Origin: Ophiostoma sp. CBS 140.51
Taxonomy: Eukaryota > Ascomycota > Sordariomycetes > Ophiostomatales > Ophiostomataceae
Direction of reading: 5' to 3'
NCBI GenBank assembly: GCA_029298735.1
Contig: JANSLP010000088.1
Coordinates: 1 to 64,000, forward strand
Length of the DNA stretch: 64,000 bases
A model generated the notes under the pieces. That model worked only from the letters and a program-made list of their open reading frames with translations. It was not told the DNA's origin and made no database searches. This document shows positions 11,724 to 23,477 of this stretch, one piece after another (position 1 is the stretch's first letter; each line of letters starts with the position of its first letter). The position numbers and the translations under genes were made by a program.

Positions 11724-14312
11724 ATGGCGTCCAGCGCGCCGCTTCTCGAAGTGAATGATGCGCCGCTACTTAGAGCGTGGCTCATGAAGCGCCTGACGGC
11801 AATGCAGGCATCGTATGTGCTCTCGTGCCCTCAATACTACGGACGACTCGCTACTCTCCTTACTGACTCTTCACTTGCCTGCCAGATCACGGACCGACAG
11901 TGACGTGGACGCCGACATCCTTGCCGAATATGTGGTGGCCCTTTTGCAGCACGATACGAGCTCGGCCGATGCAAAGGAAATGTGTCGGTCGGAGCTGTAT
12001 GACTTTTTGAAAGACGGTAGGCCACGCTCGACTTGACACATGATTTACAAGTTCCTACCTAACACACAACAGAAACCAGTGCCTTTGTCGAAGAAGTCTT
12101 CGAAGCCCTCGCCCTCAAATCGTACCTCCCAGGCAGACCGCAACCATCCAAGAAACCAGCCTCGAGACCACAACCTTCAGCACCAACCACGTCCACGACC
12201 ACGACCACCCAACCTGCACGTGCAGGCGCCGCCGTCGGCCACGGCTACGGCGCATTACAACCCTCAGCCGGTCCCGGATCGTCAATACTGCCAGCCAATG
12301 ACAATTCCAATGCGAATGCCAACGGTTCAAGGAAGCGCTCATACAACGAATCATCACTGCCAGCAGCACCAGGGCCAGGCGGACCAGCAGCAGCAGCAGG
12401 AGATAGGGCTGCCAAACAGGCGCGACGTGGCGGCCGGGGAACCGGACATGGCGGTGCGCAGCTGGACTTTTCTGTGCCTACTTATTCTGGTCTGGCGGTC
12501 GCATCAGTACCACAATATCCACCCGCGCCGGGAACATTCAACCCTGGTGCAGCCGTGTTCCAGCCTGGCATCCCGATGATGCCTGCCGGTATGCCACAAG
12601 ACGGACCGCAGCCCTTCTTCAATGGCAACAGCCCCGTCCCGCAACACCTCGTCCAGAACCTCATGCGGATGCAGCAGCAGCTGGAGATGGCACTTTCGTC
12701 CTACAATGCTTTCGCCACAGCACCAGAAACCAGTAGCGGCTCGACAAAAAACAAGCGCCAGAAGCGCGTGCGCCGGTGTCGCAACCTGGAGAAGAAAGGT
12801 GTATGCAATAAAGTTAACTGCAAGTTTGATCACACACCCGTGGGCGGTGCTGTTGTTGGTCAGACTGGCCTGGCTATTGCGCATCAGCAGTTCCTTCAGG
12901 GCCTGTCAGCCAACGCCAGAAAGGAGACCATTGTCGTGGAGCACATCCCAGACGAGTTTGTCAACGAAAGGGCTGTGAGGAACCACTTCTCCGTCTTTGG
13001 CATCATTATGGACGTCATGGTACAGCGCGAGAACAGCACGGCCATTGTGGAGTTTGACACACCAGCAGCTGCCCTCAAAGCCGTTACGTCACCAAAGTCC
13101 ATCTTTGATAACCGCTTCGTCACTGTGCGCCATCTGGACGACGAGAAGCCACAACAACTCCCACAAAACCAGTTTGGGATCCTCAACTATGATGACGAAG
13201 AGGGTGAGGTTAGAGAGGCTACAACCGAGTTGGGAATGGAAGAGTTTGTGCGGAAACAGGAGGCGGCACAAAAGGAGTACGAGGCAAAGAAGCGGCTGTT
13301 GGAAGAGCTCGCCGAGCAGCAGCAGAGCGTCGACGAACGTCTCAAGAGCAACCTGGCCAAGCAGCTCGAGCTGCGCAAGAAGATTGTCGCCAACATGACG
13401 GCACGGTCTGCGAGACTCAACCGAACGGACTCGCAACAGAGCGGTGGTGCCGATAGTGGAGCCGACTCACCTAGCTCGTCAAAATCGGCCGCACAAGCAC
13501 TGCAGACGGAGCTCATCCGTGCCCAGCTGGAAGCACTCGAGACCGAGGCTAAGCTCCTCGGCATTGACCCGGATTCCCTCCTAGGCGACCAAGCCACAAC
13601 CTACTCGGGAGGAGGCGACGACTGGTCGGCGGCAACATCTTATTCGTCGCCGTGGCCACCACGTGGCGGCGGGTACACCCGTGGTCGGGGTGGAGGACGA
13701 GGACGCGGTGGCGGTGGTAGAGGCAGCGGCCGGGGCAGTTATCGGCCGGGCTCCATGTCGCTCGTCTATGCCGCCTACTCGCTCGACAACCGTCCACGAC
13801 GCATCGCCGTGTCTGGCTGCGATTTCTCTGACCCGGCCAAGAGCGAGGCCCTGCAGCAATACCTTTTGGGTGTGGGTGACTTCTCTGCTATTGACACGAC
13901 AGACGACAACACTGCGACCATTACCTTTGGCGACCGCCGCACGGCCGAGCTTTTTTACAATGGGTTGTCTCGTGCCAGTGGTCTCGGTGCGTCGGCCGAC
14001 AGCAAATCGATCCCAGGCATTGACGAACCGGTCGAGCTGAGCTGGGTTGCCGGTCCTATCCCACGCCGCAGTAACAACGGGTCTGGTGCAGATGCCGATA
14101 ACGACGGCAGCAGCAGCCACGACCGCAACGGTGTGGACAGAAACAATTCGTTCATCATGAAGGTCGAGGACGACGAGCTCGAAGAGGGTGAAGAGCGTGA
14201 GGACGAGTTGGAGCGGCACCGCGAGGAAGAAGACCGCCGTCACCGTACAAGACTGCAACGGCAGAATATGGACTTTGACGTAGCCGACGAGGGCGACTGG
14301 GACCAACTATAA
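11724..14312 (+). CDS. CCCH zinc finger and RRM protein, RBM26/27 (Rmn1)-type
   Basis: Three exons: 11724-11812, 11886-12016 and 12073-14312, giving 819 residues. Intron 1 (GTATGT, branch CTGAC) and intron 2 (GTAGGC, branch CTAAC) both restore frame. The N-terminal ~110 residues resemble the PWI-like fold of RBM26/27 (ending FVEEVFEALALKSYLPG). Then come a Pro/Ala/Asn-rich linker, one CCCH finger near residue 307 (C-x8-C-x4-C-x3-H), and an RRM at about 350-420 (IVVEHIPDEF...AIVEF...FVTVRH). A coiled-coil charged region, an RGG-type Gly/Arg segment and a second RRM-like fold (PRRIAVSGCDF...ATITF) follow, then a strongly acidic tail (ELEEGEEREDELE) ending DEGDWDQL. Relatives work in nuclear RNA surveillance with the exosome/MTREC-PAXT systems; that role is inferred from architecture. 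A second 3' splice site lies 15 nt downstream of the one chosen for intron 1. Confidence 0.85.
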
Positions 14313-15221
14313 ATTGGGTGGTTGATATACCGTTTGTAGATAGTAGGCTCTGTCTATAGCCATGAACTGGCCCGTTTTCTTGTGTGTGTTTTGTCAAAAA
14401 GCATTTTGGAATAGAAATTGTATTCACTTGTATAAGCAGCCCCTTTTGATTTCCTGTGTAATTTTTTTATGAGTATTTATATCTGGTTTTTTCTAAACAA
14501 AAATATGCACAGTTTTTTTAACCTGTCCAGTTTACCCAAAACTATATTATTTCACAATGGATTTTCAAACTTGCACAGAGCTAATATGTCTCTTAATTTA
14601 TGCTAGATAGTTTTATATGACCTATTCAAAGACTGAAGGCCAAGCAACATATCGTTACTCGGTCATCGTCTTGAATATCCTAGCCCCTCCACCTCCTCCC
14701 TTCGTCTCTCGTTTTATGGGGTATCGTTGAGATGTTTTGTAAATGTCGATTTGGTTTTTTGTTTTTCCTTTTTTCCCAGGTTGTGTAAAAGTTTTTGTCG
14801 TTATGCGTAAAGACTCCAAGAAAGTTTTGTGTTTTGTGTGCCCCATGTAACAAATGCAAATGATATGCCAATTGTTTTCGTTTTCCCTATTTTGTTGAAA
14901 AAGGTACTTTTGTTGTTTGCGCCCCCCAGTAGAATGCCAAACCAAGAAAAAAGTGTCGTAAAAGTGAAAATAAAAAGACGATAAAAATATGAAGAGAGAC
15001 GCAAAAAAAGAGGACGCAAGCGCAAGTGAAATGTCGCAAAGACAAGCTCTAAATTGCTCGCCCGAAACGCCATGATGCGAAAACCATTATGAAAAAAGAG
15101 AGAGACTGTGTTAAAATGTAGTCTCCTCGGTATTGTTGAAGATTGTGTTTCGAAAGGTAGATGTTAAAATGGTGAGATGTTGTAAAACAAGGTCGTTGTT
15201 ACAAGAGAGATGAAATTTGAT
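14313..15221. other. Intergenic between convergent genes
   Basis: AT-rich 3' flanks of the CCCH/RRM gene (+) and MTHFR (-). Only low-complexity open frames; no gene supported. Confidence 0.6.
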
Positions 15222-17087
15222 TTAAGCTGCGACAGTAGCGGCCGGGGCCTCAGAAGCTTCCTTGATGGGCTTCACCGGAGCCTCAACGGGCTCGGCCTCA
15301 ACCTCCTTGTCCATGTCAGACAGCTGGAGGCCGGCGAGAACCTCAAAGATGGTGCGCGGCTGGTGGAAGTCGTTGTTGACAATGGTGACAATGTGCCACT
15401 CGTCCATCATCTTGCGGATGAGAGTGCGGCTGGGGGTGCCAGCGTCGAAGCAGCGCGACCAGTCGGCACCCAGCTGAAAGGCCTCATCCTTCCAGGCGAG
15501 GAAGCTGATGTTCTCAACAATCGTTGGCTGCACAATCTCCTTGCCCGGGAAAACACCCCAGGTAACGGCGTTGGGGCCGTCACCGGGAGCGTTGGTCTCG
15601 AGCTTGCCCTTCCATGTCACGGCGTGGTAGGTCAAGTGCGGGTGAGCCTGCACCCGCTGGATGACCTCGGCATAGAGTGCGGGCGGAACCAGCAGCTCGA
15701 GGTATGCCTTCTGATAGACGTAGCCGTTCGGTGGGCCCCAGCCGTGCACAGGGTCAGACGACGGCGCACTGTCGACGGCGGGTTGCGAGTTGATGGTGAA
15801 GAGACCGTGTTTGTTGAGGTCGATGAGGTCTTGTTGGATCTTGTCGGCCTCGCCCGTGAGCGGCGACTCACTCCACGGCAGCGACTGCAGCTCGCCCTTG
15901 AGGTAGCGCACAAAGATGCTGGCGACATCGGCAATGGACTTGGGCTCGCCCCACTTTGCGCGGTTCTGAGCGTTGGTGCCCGGCAGAACGACGCCGTATG
16001 CGTTGCCCAGGTCACCGAAAGCAGGCGACCGCGAATCACCCCAGCGACCGTTGGGGAACTCGTCCCAGTCGGCGGTACGAGACACGTACGATTTGTTGCG
16101 GTTGCGCCAGAAGATGGGGCGCACGGCCTCCTCGCGACGGCCCAGACCGAGAGACTGCTTCCAAGGCAGAGCAGGCGGCGGGCGAGGGCGGTCGGCAGAC
16201 GGCAGCCAGTCAAGCTCATCGAGGACCATGCGCGTGGCCTGAGCCAGGTTCATGGTGTAAAAGTGCAAGTGCTTCACGTCGCCTCCTGCGAGAATGTCTC
16301 TGCACAGCTGTGCCACCAGGGTCTTGCCAATCTCGCGGACGGCGTCGTCGTTGTTCTTGACGGGCTCGAGGGTGGCTGCCCAGTGGCTGGGGATTTTACA
16401 GCCCATGTGGTTGACACGGCGCATGAAGCTGGCGTAGGTCGCAATGGGCATGATACCGGGCAGGACGGGGACAGTGATGCCCCGCTCACGGACGCGGGAC
16501 AGCCAGCGCAAGAAGTTCTCAACGTCGTAGAACATCTGTGTGACAATAAACGATGCGCCTGCGTCAACCTTTTCCTTCAAGTGGTCGAGCAGCTGATCCT
16601 CATTCTTGTTGTCGTCGCTACCCTCGGGGTAGCCAGCCACACCAATATCAAAGTGGTTGCCGTAGGTCTTGCGGATGTGGCGGACGAGATCGCGGGCGTA
16701 GCAGAAGTTGCCATCGGTGGCCTCCCAGGTCTCCTGGTCGCGAGGCGGGTCTCCCCGGAGCGCGAGGATGTTGGTGCAGCCGGCCTTGTATGCGCGGCGC
16801 AGAGCGTCATTGACGGCAGCCTCACCCATGTCGGTGCAGGTCAAGTGCATACAGGTCTCGAGGCCAAAGTAGGTCTGGGACTGGGTGACCATTTCGGCGG
16901 TGAGCTCGGCAATGTGGCCGCCGGCACCCCAGGTGATGTCGATGAACTTGGGGCCAAAGAGGTTCATGCGCTCTATGCGGTCGTAGAGGTTCTGGACGCC
17001 CTGGGCGGTCTTGGGTGGGAAGTACTCGAACGAAAAGGACGGCAAGCCGTCCTTCTCGGCCTCGAGGATCATGTCCCGAATATGCAT
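15222..17087 (-). CDS. MET13: Methylenetetrahydrofolate reductase (Met13-type)
   Basis: Reduces 5,10-methylene-THF to 5-methyl-THF, the methyl donor for methionine synthase; cytosolic FAD enzyme. Single exon of 621 codons plus stop, ATG at 17087, TAA at 15222-15224. The N-terminal TIM-barrel catalytic domain (about 1-290) shows FSFEYFPPKTAQGVQNLYDR, FIDITWGAGG, CMHLTCT, NILALRGDPPRD, GVAGYPEG and QMFYDVENF. The second half (about 310-600) is the eukaryotic SAM-binding regulatory domain (VRPIFWRNR, FPNGRWGDSRSPAFGDL, AVTWGVFPGKEI). The block PKTAQGVQNLYDR and the VRPIFW segment match yeast Met13 and Neurospora met-1 better than Met12, which has LEFFPPKTELGTRNL. The last ~30 residues are an Ala/Glu/Pro-rich extension that looks species-specific. 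Confidence 0.95.
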   Translation of the reverse strand: MHIRDMILEAEKDGLPSFSFEYFPPKTAQGVQNLYDRIERMNLFGPKFIDITWGAGGHIAELTAEMVTQSQTYFGLETCMHLTCTDMGEAAVNDALRRAYKAGCTNILALRGDPPRDQETWEATDGNFCYARDLVRHIRKTYGNHFDIGVAGYPEGSDDNKNEDQLLDHLKEKVDAGASFIVTQMFYDVENFLRWLSRVRERGITVPVLPGIMPIATYASFMRRVNHMGCKIPSHWAATLEPVKNNDDAVREIGKTLVAQLCRDILAGGDVKHLHFYTMNLAQATRMVLDELDWLPSADRPRPPPALPWKQSLGLGRREEAVRPIFWRNRNKSYVSRTADWDEFPNGRWGDSRSPAFGDLGNAYGVVLPGTNAQNRAKWGEPKSIADVASIFVRYLKGELQSLPWSESPLTGEADKIQQDLIDLNKHGLFTINSQPAVDSAPSSDPVHGWGPPNGYVYQKAYLELLVPPALYAEVIQRVQAHPHLTYHAVTWKGKLETNAPGDGPNAVTWGVFPGKEIVQPTIVENISFLAWKDEAFQLGADWSRCFDAGTPSRTLIRKMMDEWHIVTIVNNDFHQPRTIFEVLAGLQLSDMDKEVEAEPVEAPVKPIKEASEAPAATVAA

Positions 17088-19059
17088 TTTGGCGGAGAAG
17101 AGGAGGAGGAAAAAGAATAAGGAACGAAACGAAAAACGAGGGGGTCAGGCACTTGGGCCTTGATCAATTCCTACTGAATTCTGCAGAACAAAAAGAAAAC
17201 AGTTAGTTGAGGGTCAAAGGCGGGGTGAAGGAGCGGTGTCATATATGCAGAAAATAGGTGCACGATTGGGAAAGCAAAAGCTCAAGGTGTTGTGGAGTGT
17301 GAGGGGGGAAACAGGAACACAAAAGGCACAAGAGACATGCATTGGCCATCCACGGCGGTCGAATCGGAGCTGGACCGGAGATTGACGGGGGCGCGGGCCG
17401 GAGGACCATGCAAAGTCCCGAAGGAATTGACGTTTGACGGACGAAGCTGTGCGCCTCTTTGCACTTTGCACAACGGTGCAGGGGAGGGGCTTGATTGGGG
17501 GTCGTGTTGGGGTTCAGGGCACGGATGTCCTTGGCGGAGGAGGGGAAATGGGGAACGTCAAGACGCTGAAGAAAAAGAAGAAACAGACCAGGACATCACG
17601 AAAATCCATAGCTAAAAAGTATGACTCGAAATTGGCCATTTTCTTCTTTGACTTTTGGAGCTTGGAATTGCTATTGTGCTGGCCGAAAAAGAAAGTATAA
17701 ACGTACTCGGAAGAATGTCACAGTCGACAAAGAAGAGAGGCGAGGAAAAAAAGAGAAGCCCCTTGCTCAACAGCTGTAAATCTGTGCCGTTGCGTTTTTA
17801 CTGCAAACGCATCGTCGTGCTGTAAATCGGACTCGAAATCGGACGGCTTTTGCAAGTCACTCCTGGGCGTCGACGAGGGGTTGCAAGGTAAAATCGGGGA
17901 GAGGGCCGGACGGAGGAGGGAGAGAGGTAAAGTCGATGGCGGACAGGAGAGAGGTGAACGGCTGGGGAGGTTGTAGAGAAGAAGCAAACAGCCGGAGTGA
18001 GAGAGCGAAGAGTTGGGAAATTGGGAAGATTTTTTTGATGGGGGAAAAAAGGAAGCCAATGGCCGTTGGATAGGTTTTCTGGGGATTTCTTTTTCGAGAT
18101 GGAGGGGTCGAATGCGCTAACACCAGAAGGCACGCAGGGGAAAAAAGTAACAAAAGAGGGAAGTCTACCAGAAAGAAGGCGCGAGCTAACATGTGGGCAA
18201 GTGCGACCGCCGTTTTCCGTACTCAGGAGGAGCTACGAAAAAGAAGACGAAAATGGCAGGCGCGAGCGAATCACAGAGCGTAGTTCTGCCTGCTGCTGGC
18301 CTAAAACGTGCCTGCCATGATCGTCGAGCGTGTGTTTGCTCTTTCCTTGTTCAACGTAACTGCCTGGTGGATGCTGTCCGTCAACCGGAGCAAGAAGGTG
18401 CAATTGGGTGTTGTTGGCCGCCGGAGCTGGCCTGTGACAATGTATGTGATCATGTACAGACAGCAGACAGACGTGTTCCTTCCAAATCTAGGTACACCAC
18501 GCACGGAACGGCTGTACCACGCGGTCGTTACTGCCAACGGCATACGACGTATATATAAATATATATTTTACATATTATGGCAAGTGCAGGGCGAGTTGAC
18601 GTCGTAAATTTGACTTGTCATGATTTTGGGCGTTTGTGCATCTTTACACACCACCACTACCCATTGTGTGCCGCCTTTCCCGCCTGTTGCCGCTACCCAC
18701 CAATAATTGTCGCAACCAGCAGCTCCAACCGACTTGACCCTGTTCCTGACCCTTCGCCCGTTCCTGATTCCAACGACTATTTATGTGGCGCGGATCCCAT
18801 CGATCCTGGTGGCTGCATCTCTCATGAAGATCACGGTGCGTGTTATTAACGAACTACAGACAGCAGTTGTGTGCTGTTATCTGTTTTTCAACATCCTTTT
18901 TCATAGAAACACACTGAGAGAAGAAAGGTGCTCTGATTGCTCTGATTGCTCGTTTGTTTGATTTATGATACATAAATATTCGTTTATATTCGTTACGCCG
19001 TCCAGTCTTGCCCTGTCCGGTTTCCAGGTTCCACTTTCCAAATTCTATATCCTTGCAAC
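17088..19059. other. Intergenic: MTHFR promoter side and bZIP 3' side
   Basis: About 2 kb with no supportable gene. Purine-rich on the + strand around 17100-18250. A short AT block near 18548-18575 (alternating TATATATAAATATATATTT) is nearly self-complementary. No tRNA-like or protein-like segment recognised. Confidence 0.55.
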
Positions 19060-20547
19060 TCACGCCCAGACCATGTCCATGACGTTCTTCGTACGCGTGT
19101 CCGTCCGCACAGCCCGCAGTCGCGATGCGCCGCGCAGCTCGCGCCAGCGGTTGCTCTGCTCGATAATATCGCGGTCAAAGACAAACCACCAGCGCTCAAA
19201 GACGAGCTGACCAACTTCCCAGCAGGTAGGATCGTAGGGGTCGGATCCCCAGATGCGCAGACCTTCAGCGCTGTCCTCGAGATCATAAATGAGATGCACA
19301 AGGGCGAGGGGGTCGGCAGCGATGGGCGGCCGTTCGTCCAATGGCAAGCTAAAGAGGCCAATCAGCTTCTCGCGAACCGAGGGCCACGGCAGGATATCGA
19401 GGGCCGGGTGGTGCGGGACGAAGCGCTGGGCGCGTGTGGGGCGCCAATTGGCCGGCAGCAGAGCGATGCTGTTTTCGGTGTTGAGTGGCGACAGGCCCGT
19501 TTGATTTGAGGAACTGCTGCTGTTGCTGTTCATTTTCTTGTTGTTTTCGAGAAACGGCGACTGGCCGTCAATCTGCCACATGTCATCGGTACACCCCAGA
19601 CGCTCCGAGATGCGCATGACGGCACGCATCAGCGACAGCTCGGTCATGGGGAAAAAGTAGGAGTCGGGCGAGAGGTGATCCGTAACAGACGAGTTGGAGG
19701 ACGAAGGGATGCTGTAGGATGATGAAGTGAGGGAGACGCTGCTGAGGTCTGTATATGTGTTGCTGTTGTTGCTGCCAAAAGTCAACAGCGGGTTAATTGC
19801 TGTCGATGGTGACGGCGAGCGCGGTGAGGCAGAGGATGTGGGCACAAGGGCGTTGTGTTCGATGGTGTTCGTGTCCTCGGGGAAAACGGCTGCGCCCATG
19901 CCCCAGGTCCCTGTCTCGACTGCCTTTGCTGCGGCCATGGTCGCCAGGCTGGTGCTGAGGCTCAGGTCGAATTCAAACGATGCCAAGGCCATGTTTTCAG
20001 CTGTCAGGTCGAGGTCGCCGAGTGTTGAGGTGTCGACCATTCTGTTGGATACAGCGGGCAGGTCCATAAATGTGACTGGCTCGTCCACACCGGGACTTGT
20101 GTCGGAGCTGCTATTGAGTGCGGGGTCGAGCGCCGATATGTCGCCCATCTGCGCATCGCCCATCTCTGCATCGGCATCGAGAGCTTGTGCTGGCTGCTCT
20201 GCTCCGCCCGCCTTGGCCGCCTTTTTCTGTCGCCTCCGCTCTCCTGGAAGATGTTAGAGATTTGGCAATAATATATAATTGAAATGAAGGGGCGGCAACT
20301 CACTGTATCTTCTCTGCGCCAAAACGTTCAGCACGCGCTTCCGCTCGGCGGCATCTTCGTCAATGTCCGGCACGGCTAGCGGCTCCGGCGGTTTATGTAT
20401 GCGCTGGCGGGTCTTTGGGCCTGCGTACGATGAGGAATTTGCTGTTGATGCCGCGGCGGGCTGTGCTGACTTTGCGGATTGAGAAGCGGGCAATGCGACG
20501 CCGTCGTCTGTCGGCCCGGCTGCCCAGCCTTGCCCCATTCGTGACAT
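19060..20547 (-). CDS. bZIP-like transcription regulator with DUF3425 domain
   Basis: Two exons: 20547-20304 and 20243-19060, with a 60-nt intron 20303-20244 (GTGAGT, branch CTAAC, CAG), giving 475 residues. The start is the first true ATG of the frame (MSRMGQG); upstream in-frame codons are not ATG. The intron splits the basic region: splicing gives RKRVLNVLAQRRYRERRRQKKA at about residues 70-92, a fungal bZIP basic signature. The middle is Ser/Asn-rich and acidic, suitable for activation. The C-terminal ~170 residues carry the DUF3425 pattern (NWRPTRAQRFVPHHP, LDILPWPSVREKLIGLF, CWEVGQLVFERWWFVFDR). This fungal family comprises transcription factors of mostly unknown targets. Oddly, no leucine heptad array follows the basic region: Ala/Gly/Asp-rich sequence starts at once. 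Target genes cannot be deduced. Confidence 0.85.
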
Positions 20548-23477
20548 TGTGGAAGGTGATGTGTGATGTAGCAAAGGGTTGGATCAGATATAAAAGTATG
20601 AGATTAAAGAGGAATGAAAGCTGCAGCTTGTCGTGTAAATTCAGTGTTGTTCTTCAAGTTTTGGAATTTGCTGAGATAAACTGCGAAACTGCGAGCGACC
20701 GCGTCCGACGATGCGGGCGGGTTTGGCTTCAAATATGAAAGACGCCGCGCCTCAGCCTGGCCCTATGCCAGCATCAACGCCAAACAAAGGGCAAAAGAAT
20801 CCACCCCTGTCGAACATAACTCTTAAGCATGTTCGATAACTCGGTACATATTTTTGGTGAAGATTTGTGTTTGGACACAAGTACCCACTAGCAGCCAATC
20901 ACAGCCGAGTAAGACGGTCAAACTCTTGACGACACCTCAGCCGTGCACATCGTCAACCTTGCTCTGTAAACTTTGGGGCCTCTGTGACTCTTGTAGTAAT
21001 TCGCCAAGCGCCAATCGGTGAAATCGGTGCATAGAGGCAAGGCAGCCGGTAAAGAACAGACACCGGGCGCCGGGCTGTGCTGCAACTCTGGTTTTCCGTC
21101 AATAAAAAGAGAGAAGAAAATGAACGCGAGACACGAGAACAAGCATCGCCGGTTTCGCAAGTTTGTCGAAGGGCGGCTACCACATTGCAGAGTCTAGTCA
21201 TTCGGCAGACGAGGTAATTGTGAAATAATATCAAAAACGGGAAGGTCATTGATGATAAGAAAAGGGAAAAGGCCTCACATGAGGGCAGGTCGAGTTTGGC
21301 CGCAAGGCTGTGATGTAAGGCTGAAGAAGAGCCGCACACGCAAGGGCGCTCCTGCCCATCGGTCTTACTTGTTTTGCATGTCTTGCGTTTTGCGGTTACG
21401 ACGCTCCTTGTGTGGACAGGTAGATAGGCGTGACAGGGCAGTGGCGCTTTCCCTATTAATCATCAGTCAGTTCCGCGTGGTCACGAGGCAGGCGCGGTGT
21501 TGCTCTTTTCGGCGTGTTATGAGGCCGCACCTGCTCCGCTCCTGCTATGCTCCGTCCTCCGTCCCTTTCTCCGTTTCTGTTGTATTTTCTTTGTTTGTCA
21601 TTGTAGGACAGAGGGCACAGGCGCCAGGCCTGTTGTCTTCTCAGGTGCTCCTCCCTCTTTTATTCGCATCTTCTCTCTCTTCTTTATGCACGGTCCGTAA
21701 AAGGCAAGCAGTACCCCCGGTCTTGCCCCTTCTCTCGCTCTCCACACCCACGATCTCGAGTCTAATTCGACACCGCCTGTCGTCTCTTTTCTCGACACGC
21801 TCGCTTAATCTTACACCCAGCTCGTGTTCTCAAGACAGCGCCACTTTTGAAGCGGCCTGCTATACCTAATGCAGTTACAAAAAGATGTAAGAAAATGCCT
21901 TATCTCGAGAAACATGCCTACATCCGTTACACAGCAATTATGCTTATTGTGTTGTGTGATGGCATGACAGGCAGCCCTTTTTAGTGTTACTGAGTACATG
22001 TCACGAGAAAAGGAGGTGGTACACAATGTCTTTTACGCATCGCAGATTGGATGTGATACGTCTCCTTATAGTGAATAACAATGAGCATGATTTTGTTGAC
22101 ATATTGGCAGACGGGTATGCCCCAGGGTGGTCGAGAGATCAGATGACATACCATAAATTTTGTACCTTTTTGCGAATCTGGCAGGCATTTCATATGCTTT
22201 GTGATTTGAAGTGAACCAGAATCTGCAGGGGGCGGTGCGCCAGTTTCTTGCCTCTTTCCCATCATGCCTGCCGCATCTCACCTCAGCAGAAATGCAGGAC
22301 ACAGGATATCCACGCACATATATCGTTTGTCTACCCCATTGCGAGCCATCGACTACTTATAGCCTCTCTTTCAGCCAAGAAGAAGCACACACAAGATGGA
22401 ATTAAAGGGCTTTCTGGGTTTCCCTTTTGGGTTAACAGTAGCCCATCCACAACCACCAGCGCCAATTGCCTCCAGATACGATGCTCACGGCACTTGATCT
22501 AGACGGTCCGTAGCGATATTAGACTACCGTATATTATGGCTTTATTCTGTGTGTGGGTTTCAGAATACTACGAAAAGGAACAAGTTCGTACTGGTCAAAG
22601 TCTGAATTCCCCGGGGGCAAACGCCTGGGGGCACTGCTCTCATCAAACTTGGGTATGATTGCTGCAGACTTTGTCTCCCGAGGAGAACAAAACAGTGACA
22701 GTTTTTGCGCACTCGAGCGGGACCCATCACATCCAATCACAACAACCAAATCGACGTTACATAAAAGGAGAAAGGAGAGAGACCCTGTTTTTAGTGCTAT
22801 GGGAAAGGTTCGTCTATTCTATCTCACGGACTGAATGGGGACTCATGAAATGTCGGAAAGAAAATGGGAGACATCTTCTTGATGATCATCAAGAAGTTGT
22901 TTAGCTTGACAGCGCCTGATTGGGCTACTATAGCACGGATCACAGACGACCATGTGCAATATTTACTGGAGAACTGGAGAGAAAAATCGGCCCCTGTTAA
23001 CACCCGCCGTATATTCGGACGGGGCCGTCAGCCGTATGTAAAACGCAGGGACACAAAGGCAAATGCAAGGATGCTCGTATATCATGAGACGGACGCCACG
23101 CTCGTTCACTTGGGATGGCGGGTCTCTCGCATTCTGTAAGATTGAATGCTCCCTATTCTCTTCTGGTGTTGGTACTCTCACTCCGCCCCCGTCGTGTTGT
23201 GGACTCTGGTTTCTCCCTTTTTGGGGGGATATTCTTTTGTTCTCTCCTCTCTTTTCTTTTTACCTTTCCCTTCATTGTTGATTTCTGTTTTGTTTCTATT
23301 TCTGTTTTGATTTTGATCTTTTACTTTGATTTTCGGCCTGGTTTTGGGCTCGAAGCTTCTCTTTCATGATCTCGATAGCAACTTTCAACTCGGCAACGCG
23401 TCGACAAACGAGTACGACGGAGACGGAGTAATCAAGGGCAGGAAGACAACAAAGTTCAGCAGTGACTCAAAGTCTTC
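20548..23477. other. Intergenic between divergent bZIP and membrane-protein genes
   Basis: About 2.9 kb, AT-richer than the genes. The largest open frame (206 codons, 21249-21869) is Ser/Leu/Arg-rich, without domain character, and is rejected as a gene. Probably long promoters for both neighbours. The stretch before 23478 is T-rich (about 23215-23330). Confidence 0.5.

Noticed and set aside
15210..17120. 636-codon open frame opposite MTHFR
   Set aside because: The minus strand encodes a complete MTHFR with all motifs; the plus frame is a shadow.
21249..21869. 206-codon open frame in the bZIP/membrane-protein interval
   Set aside because: Arg/Ser/Leu composition, no domain, crosses T-rich non-coding sequence.
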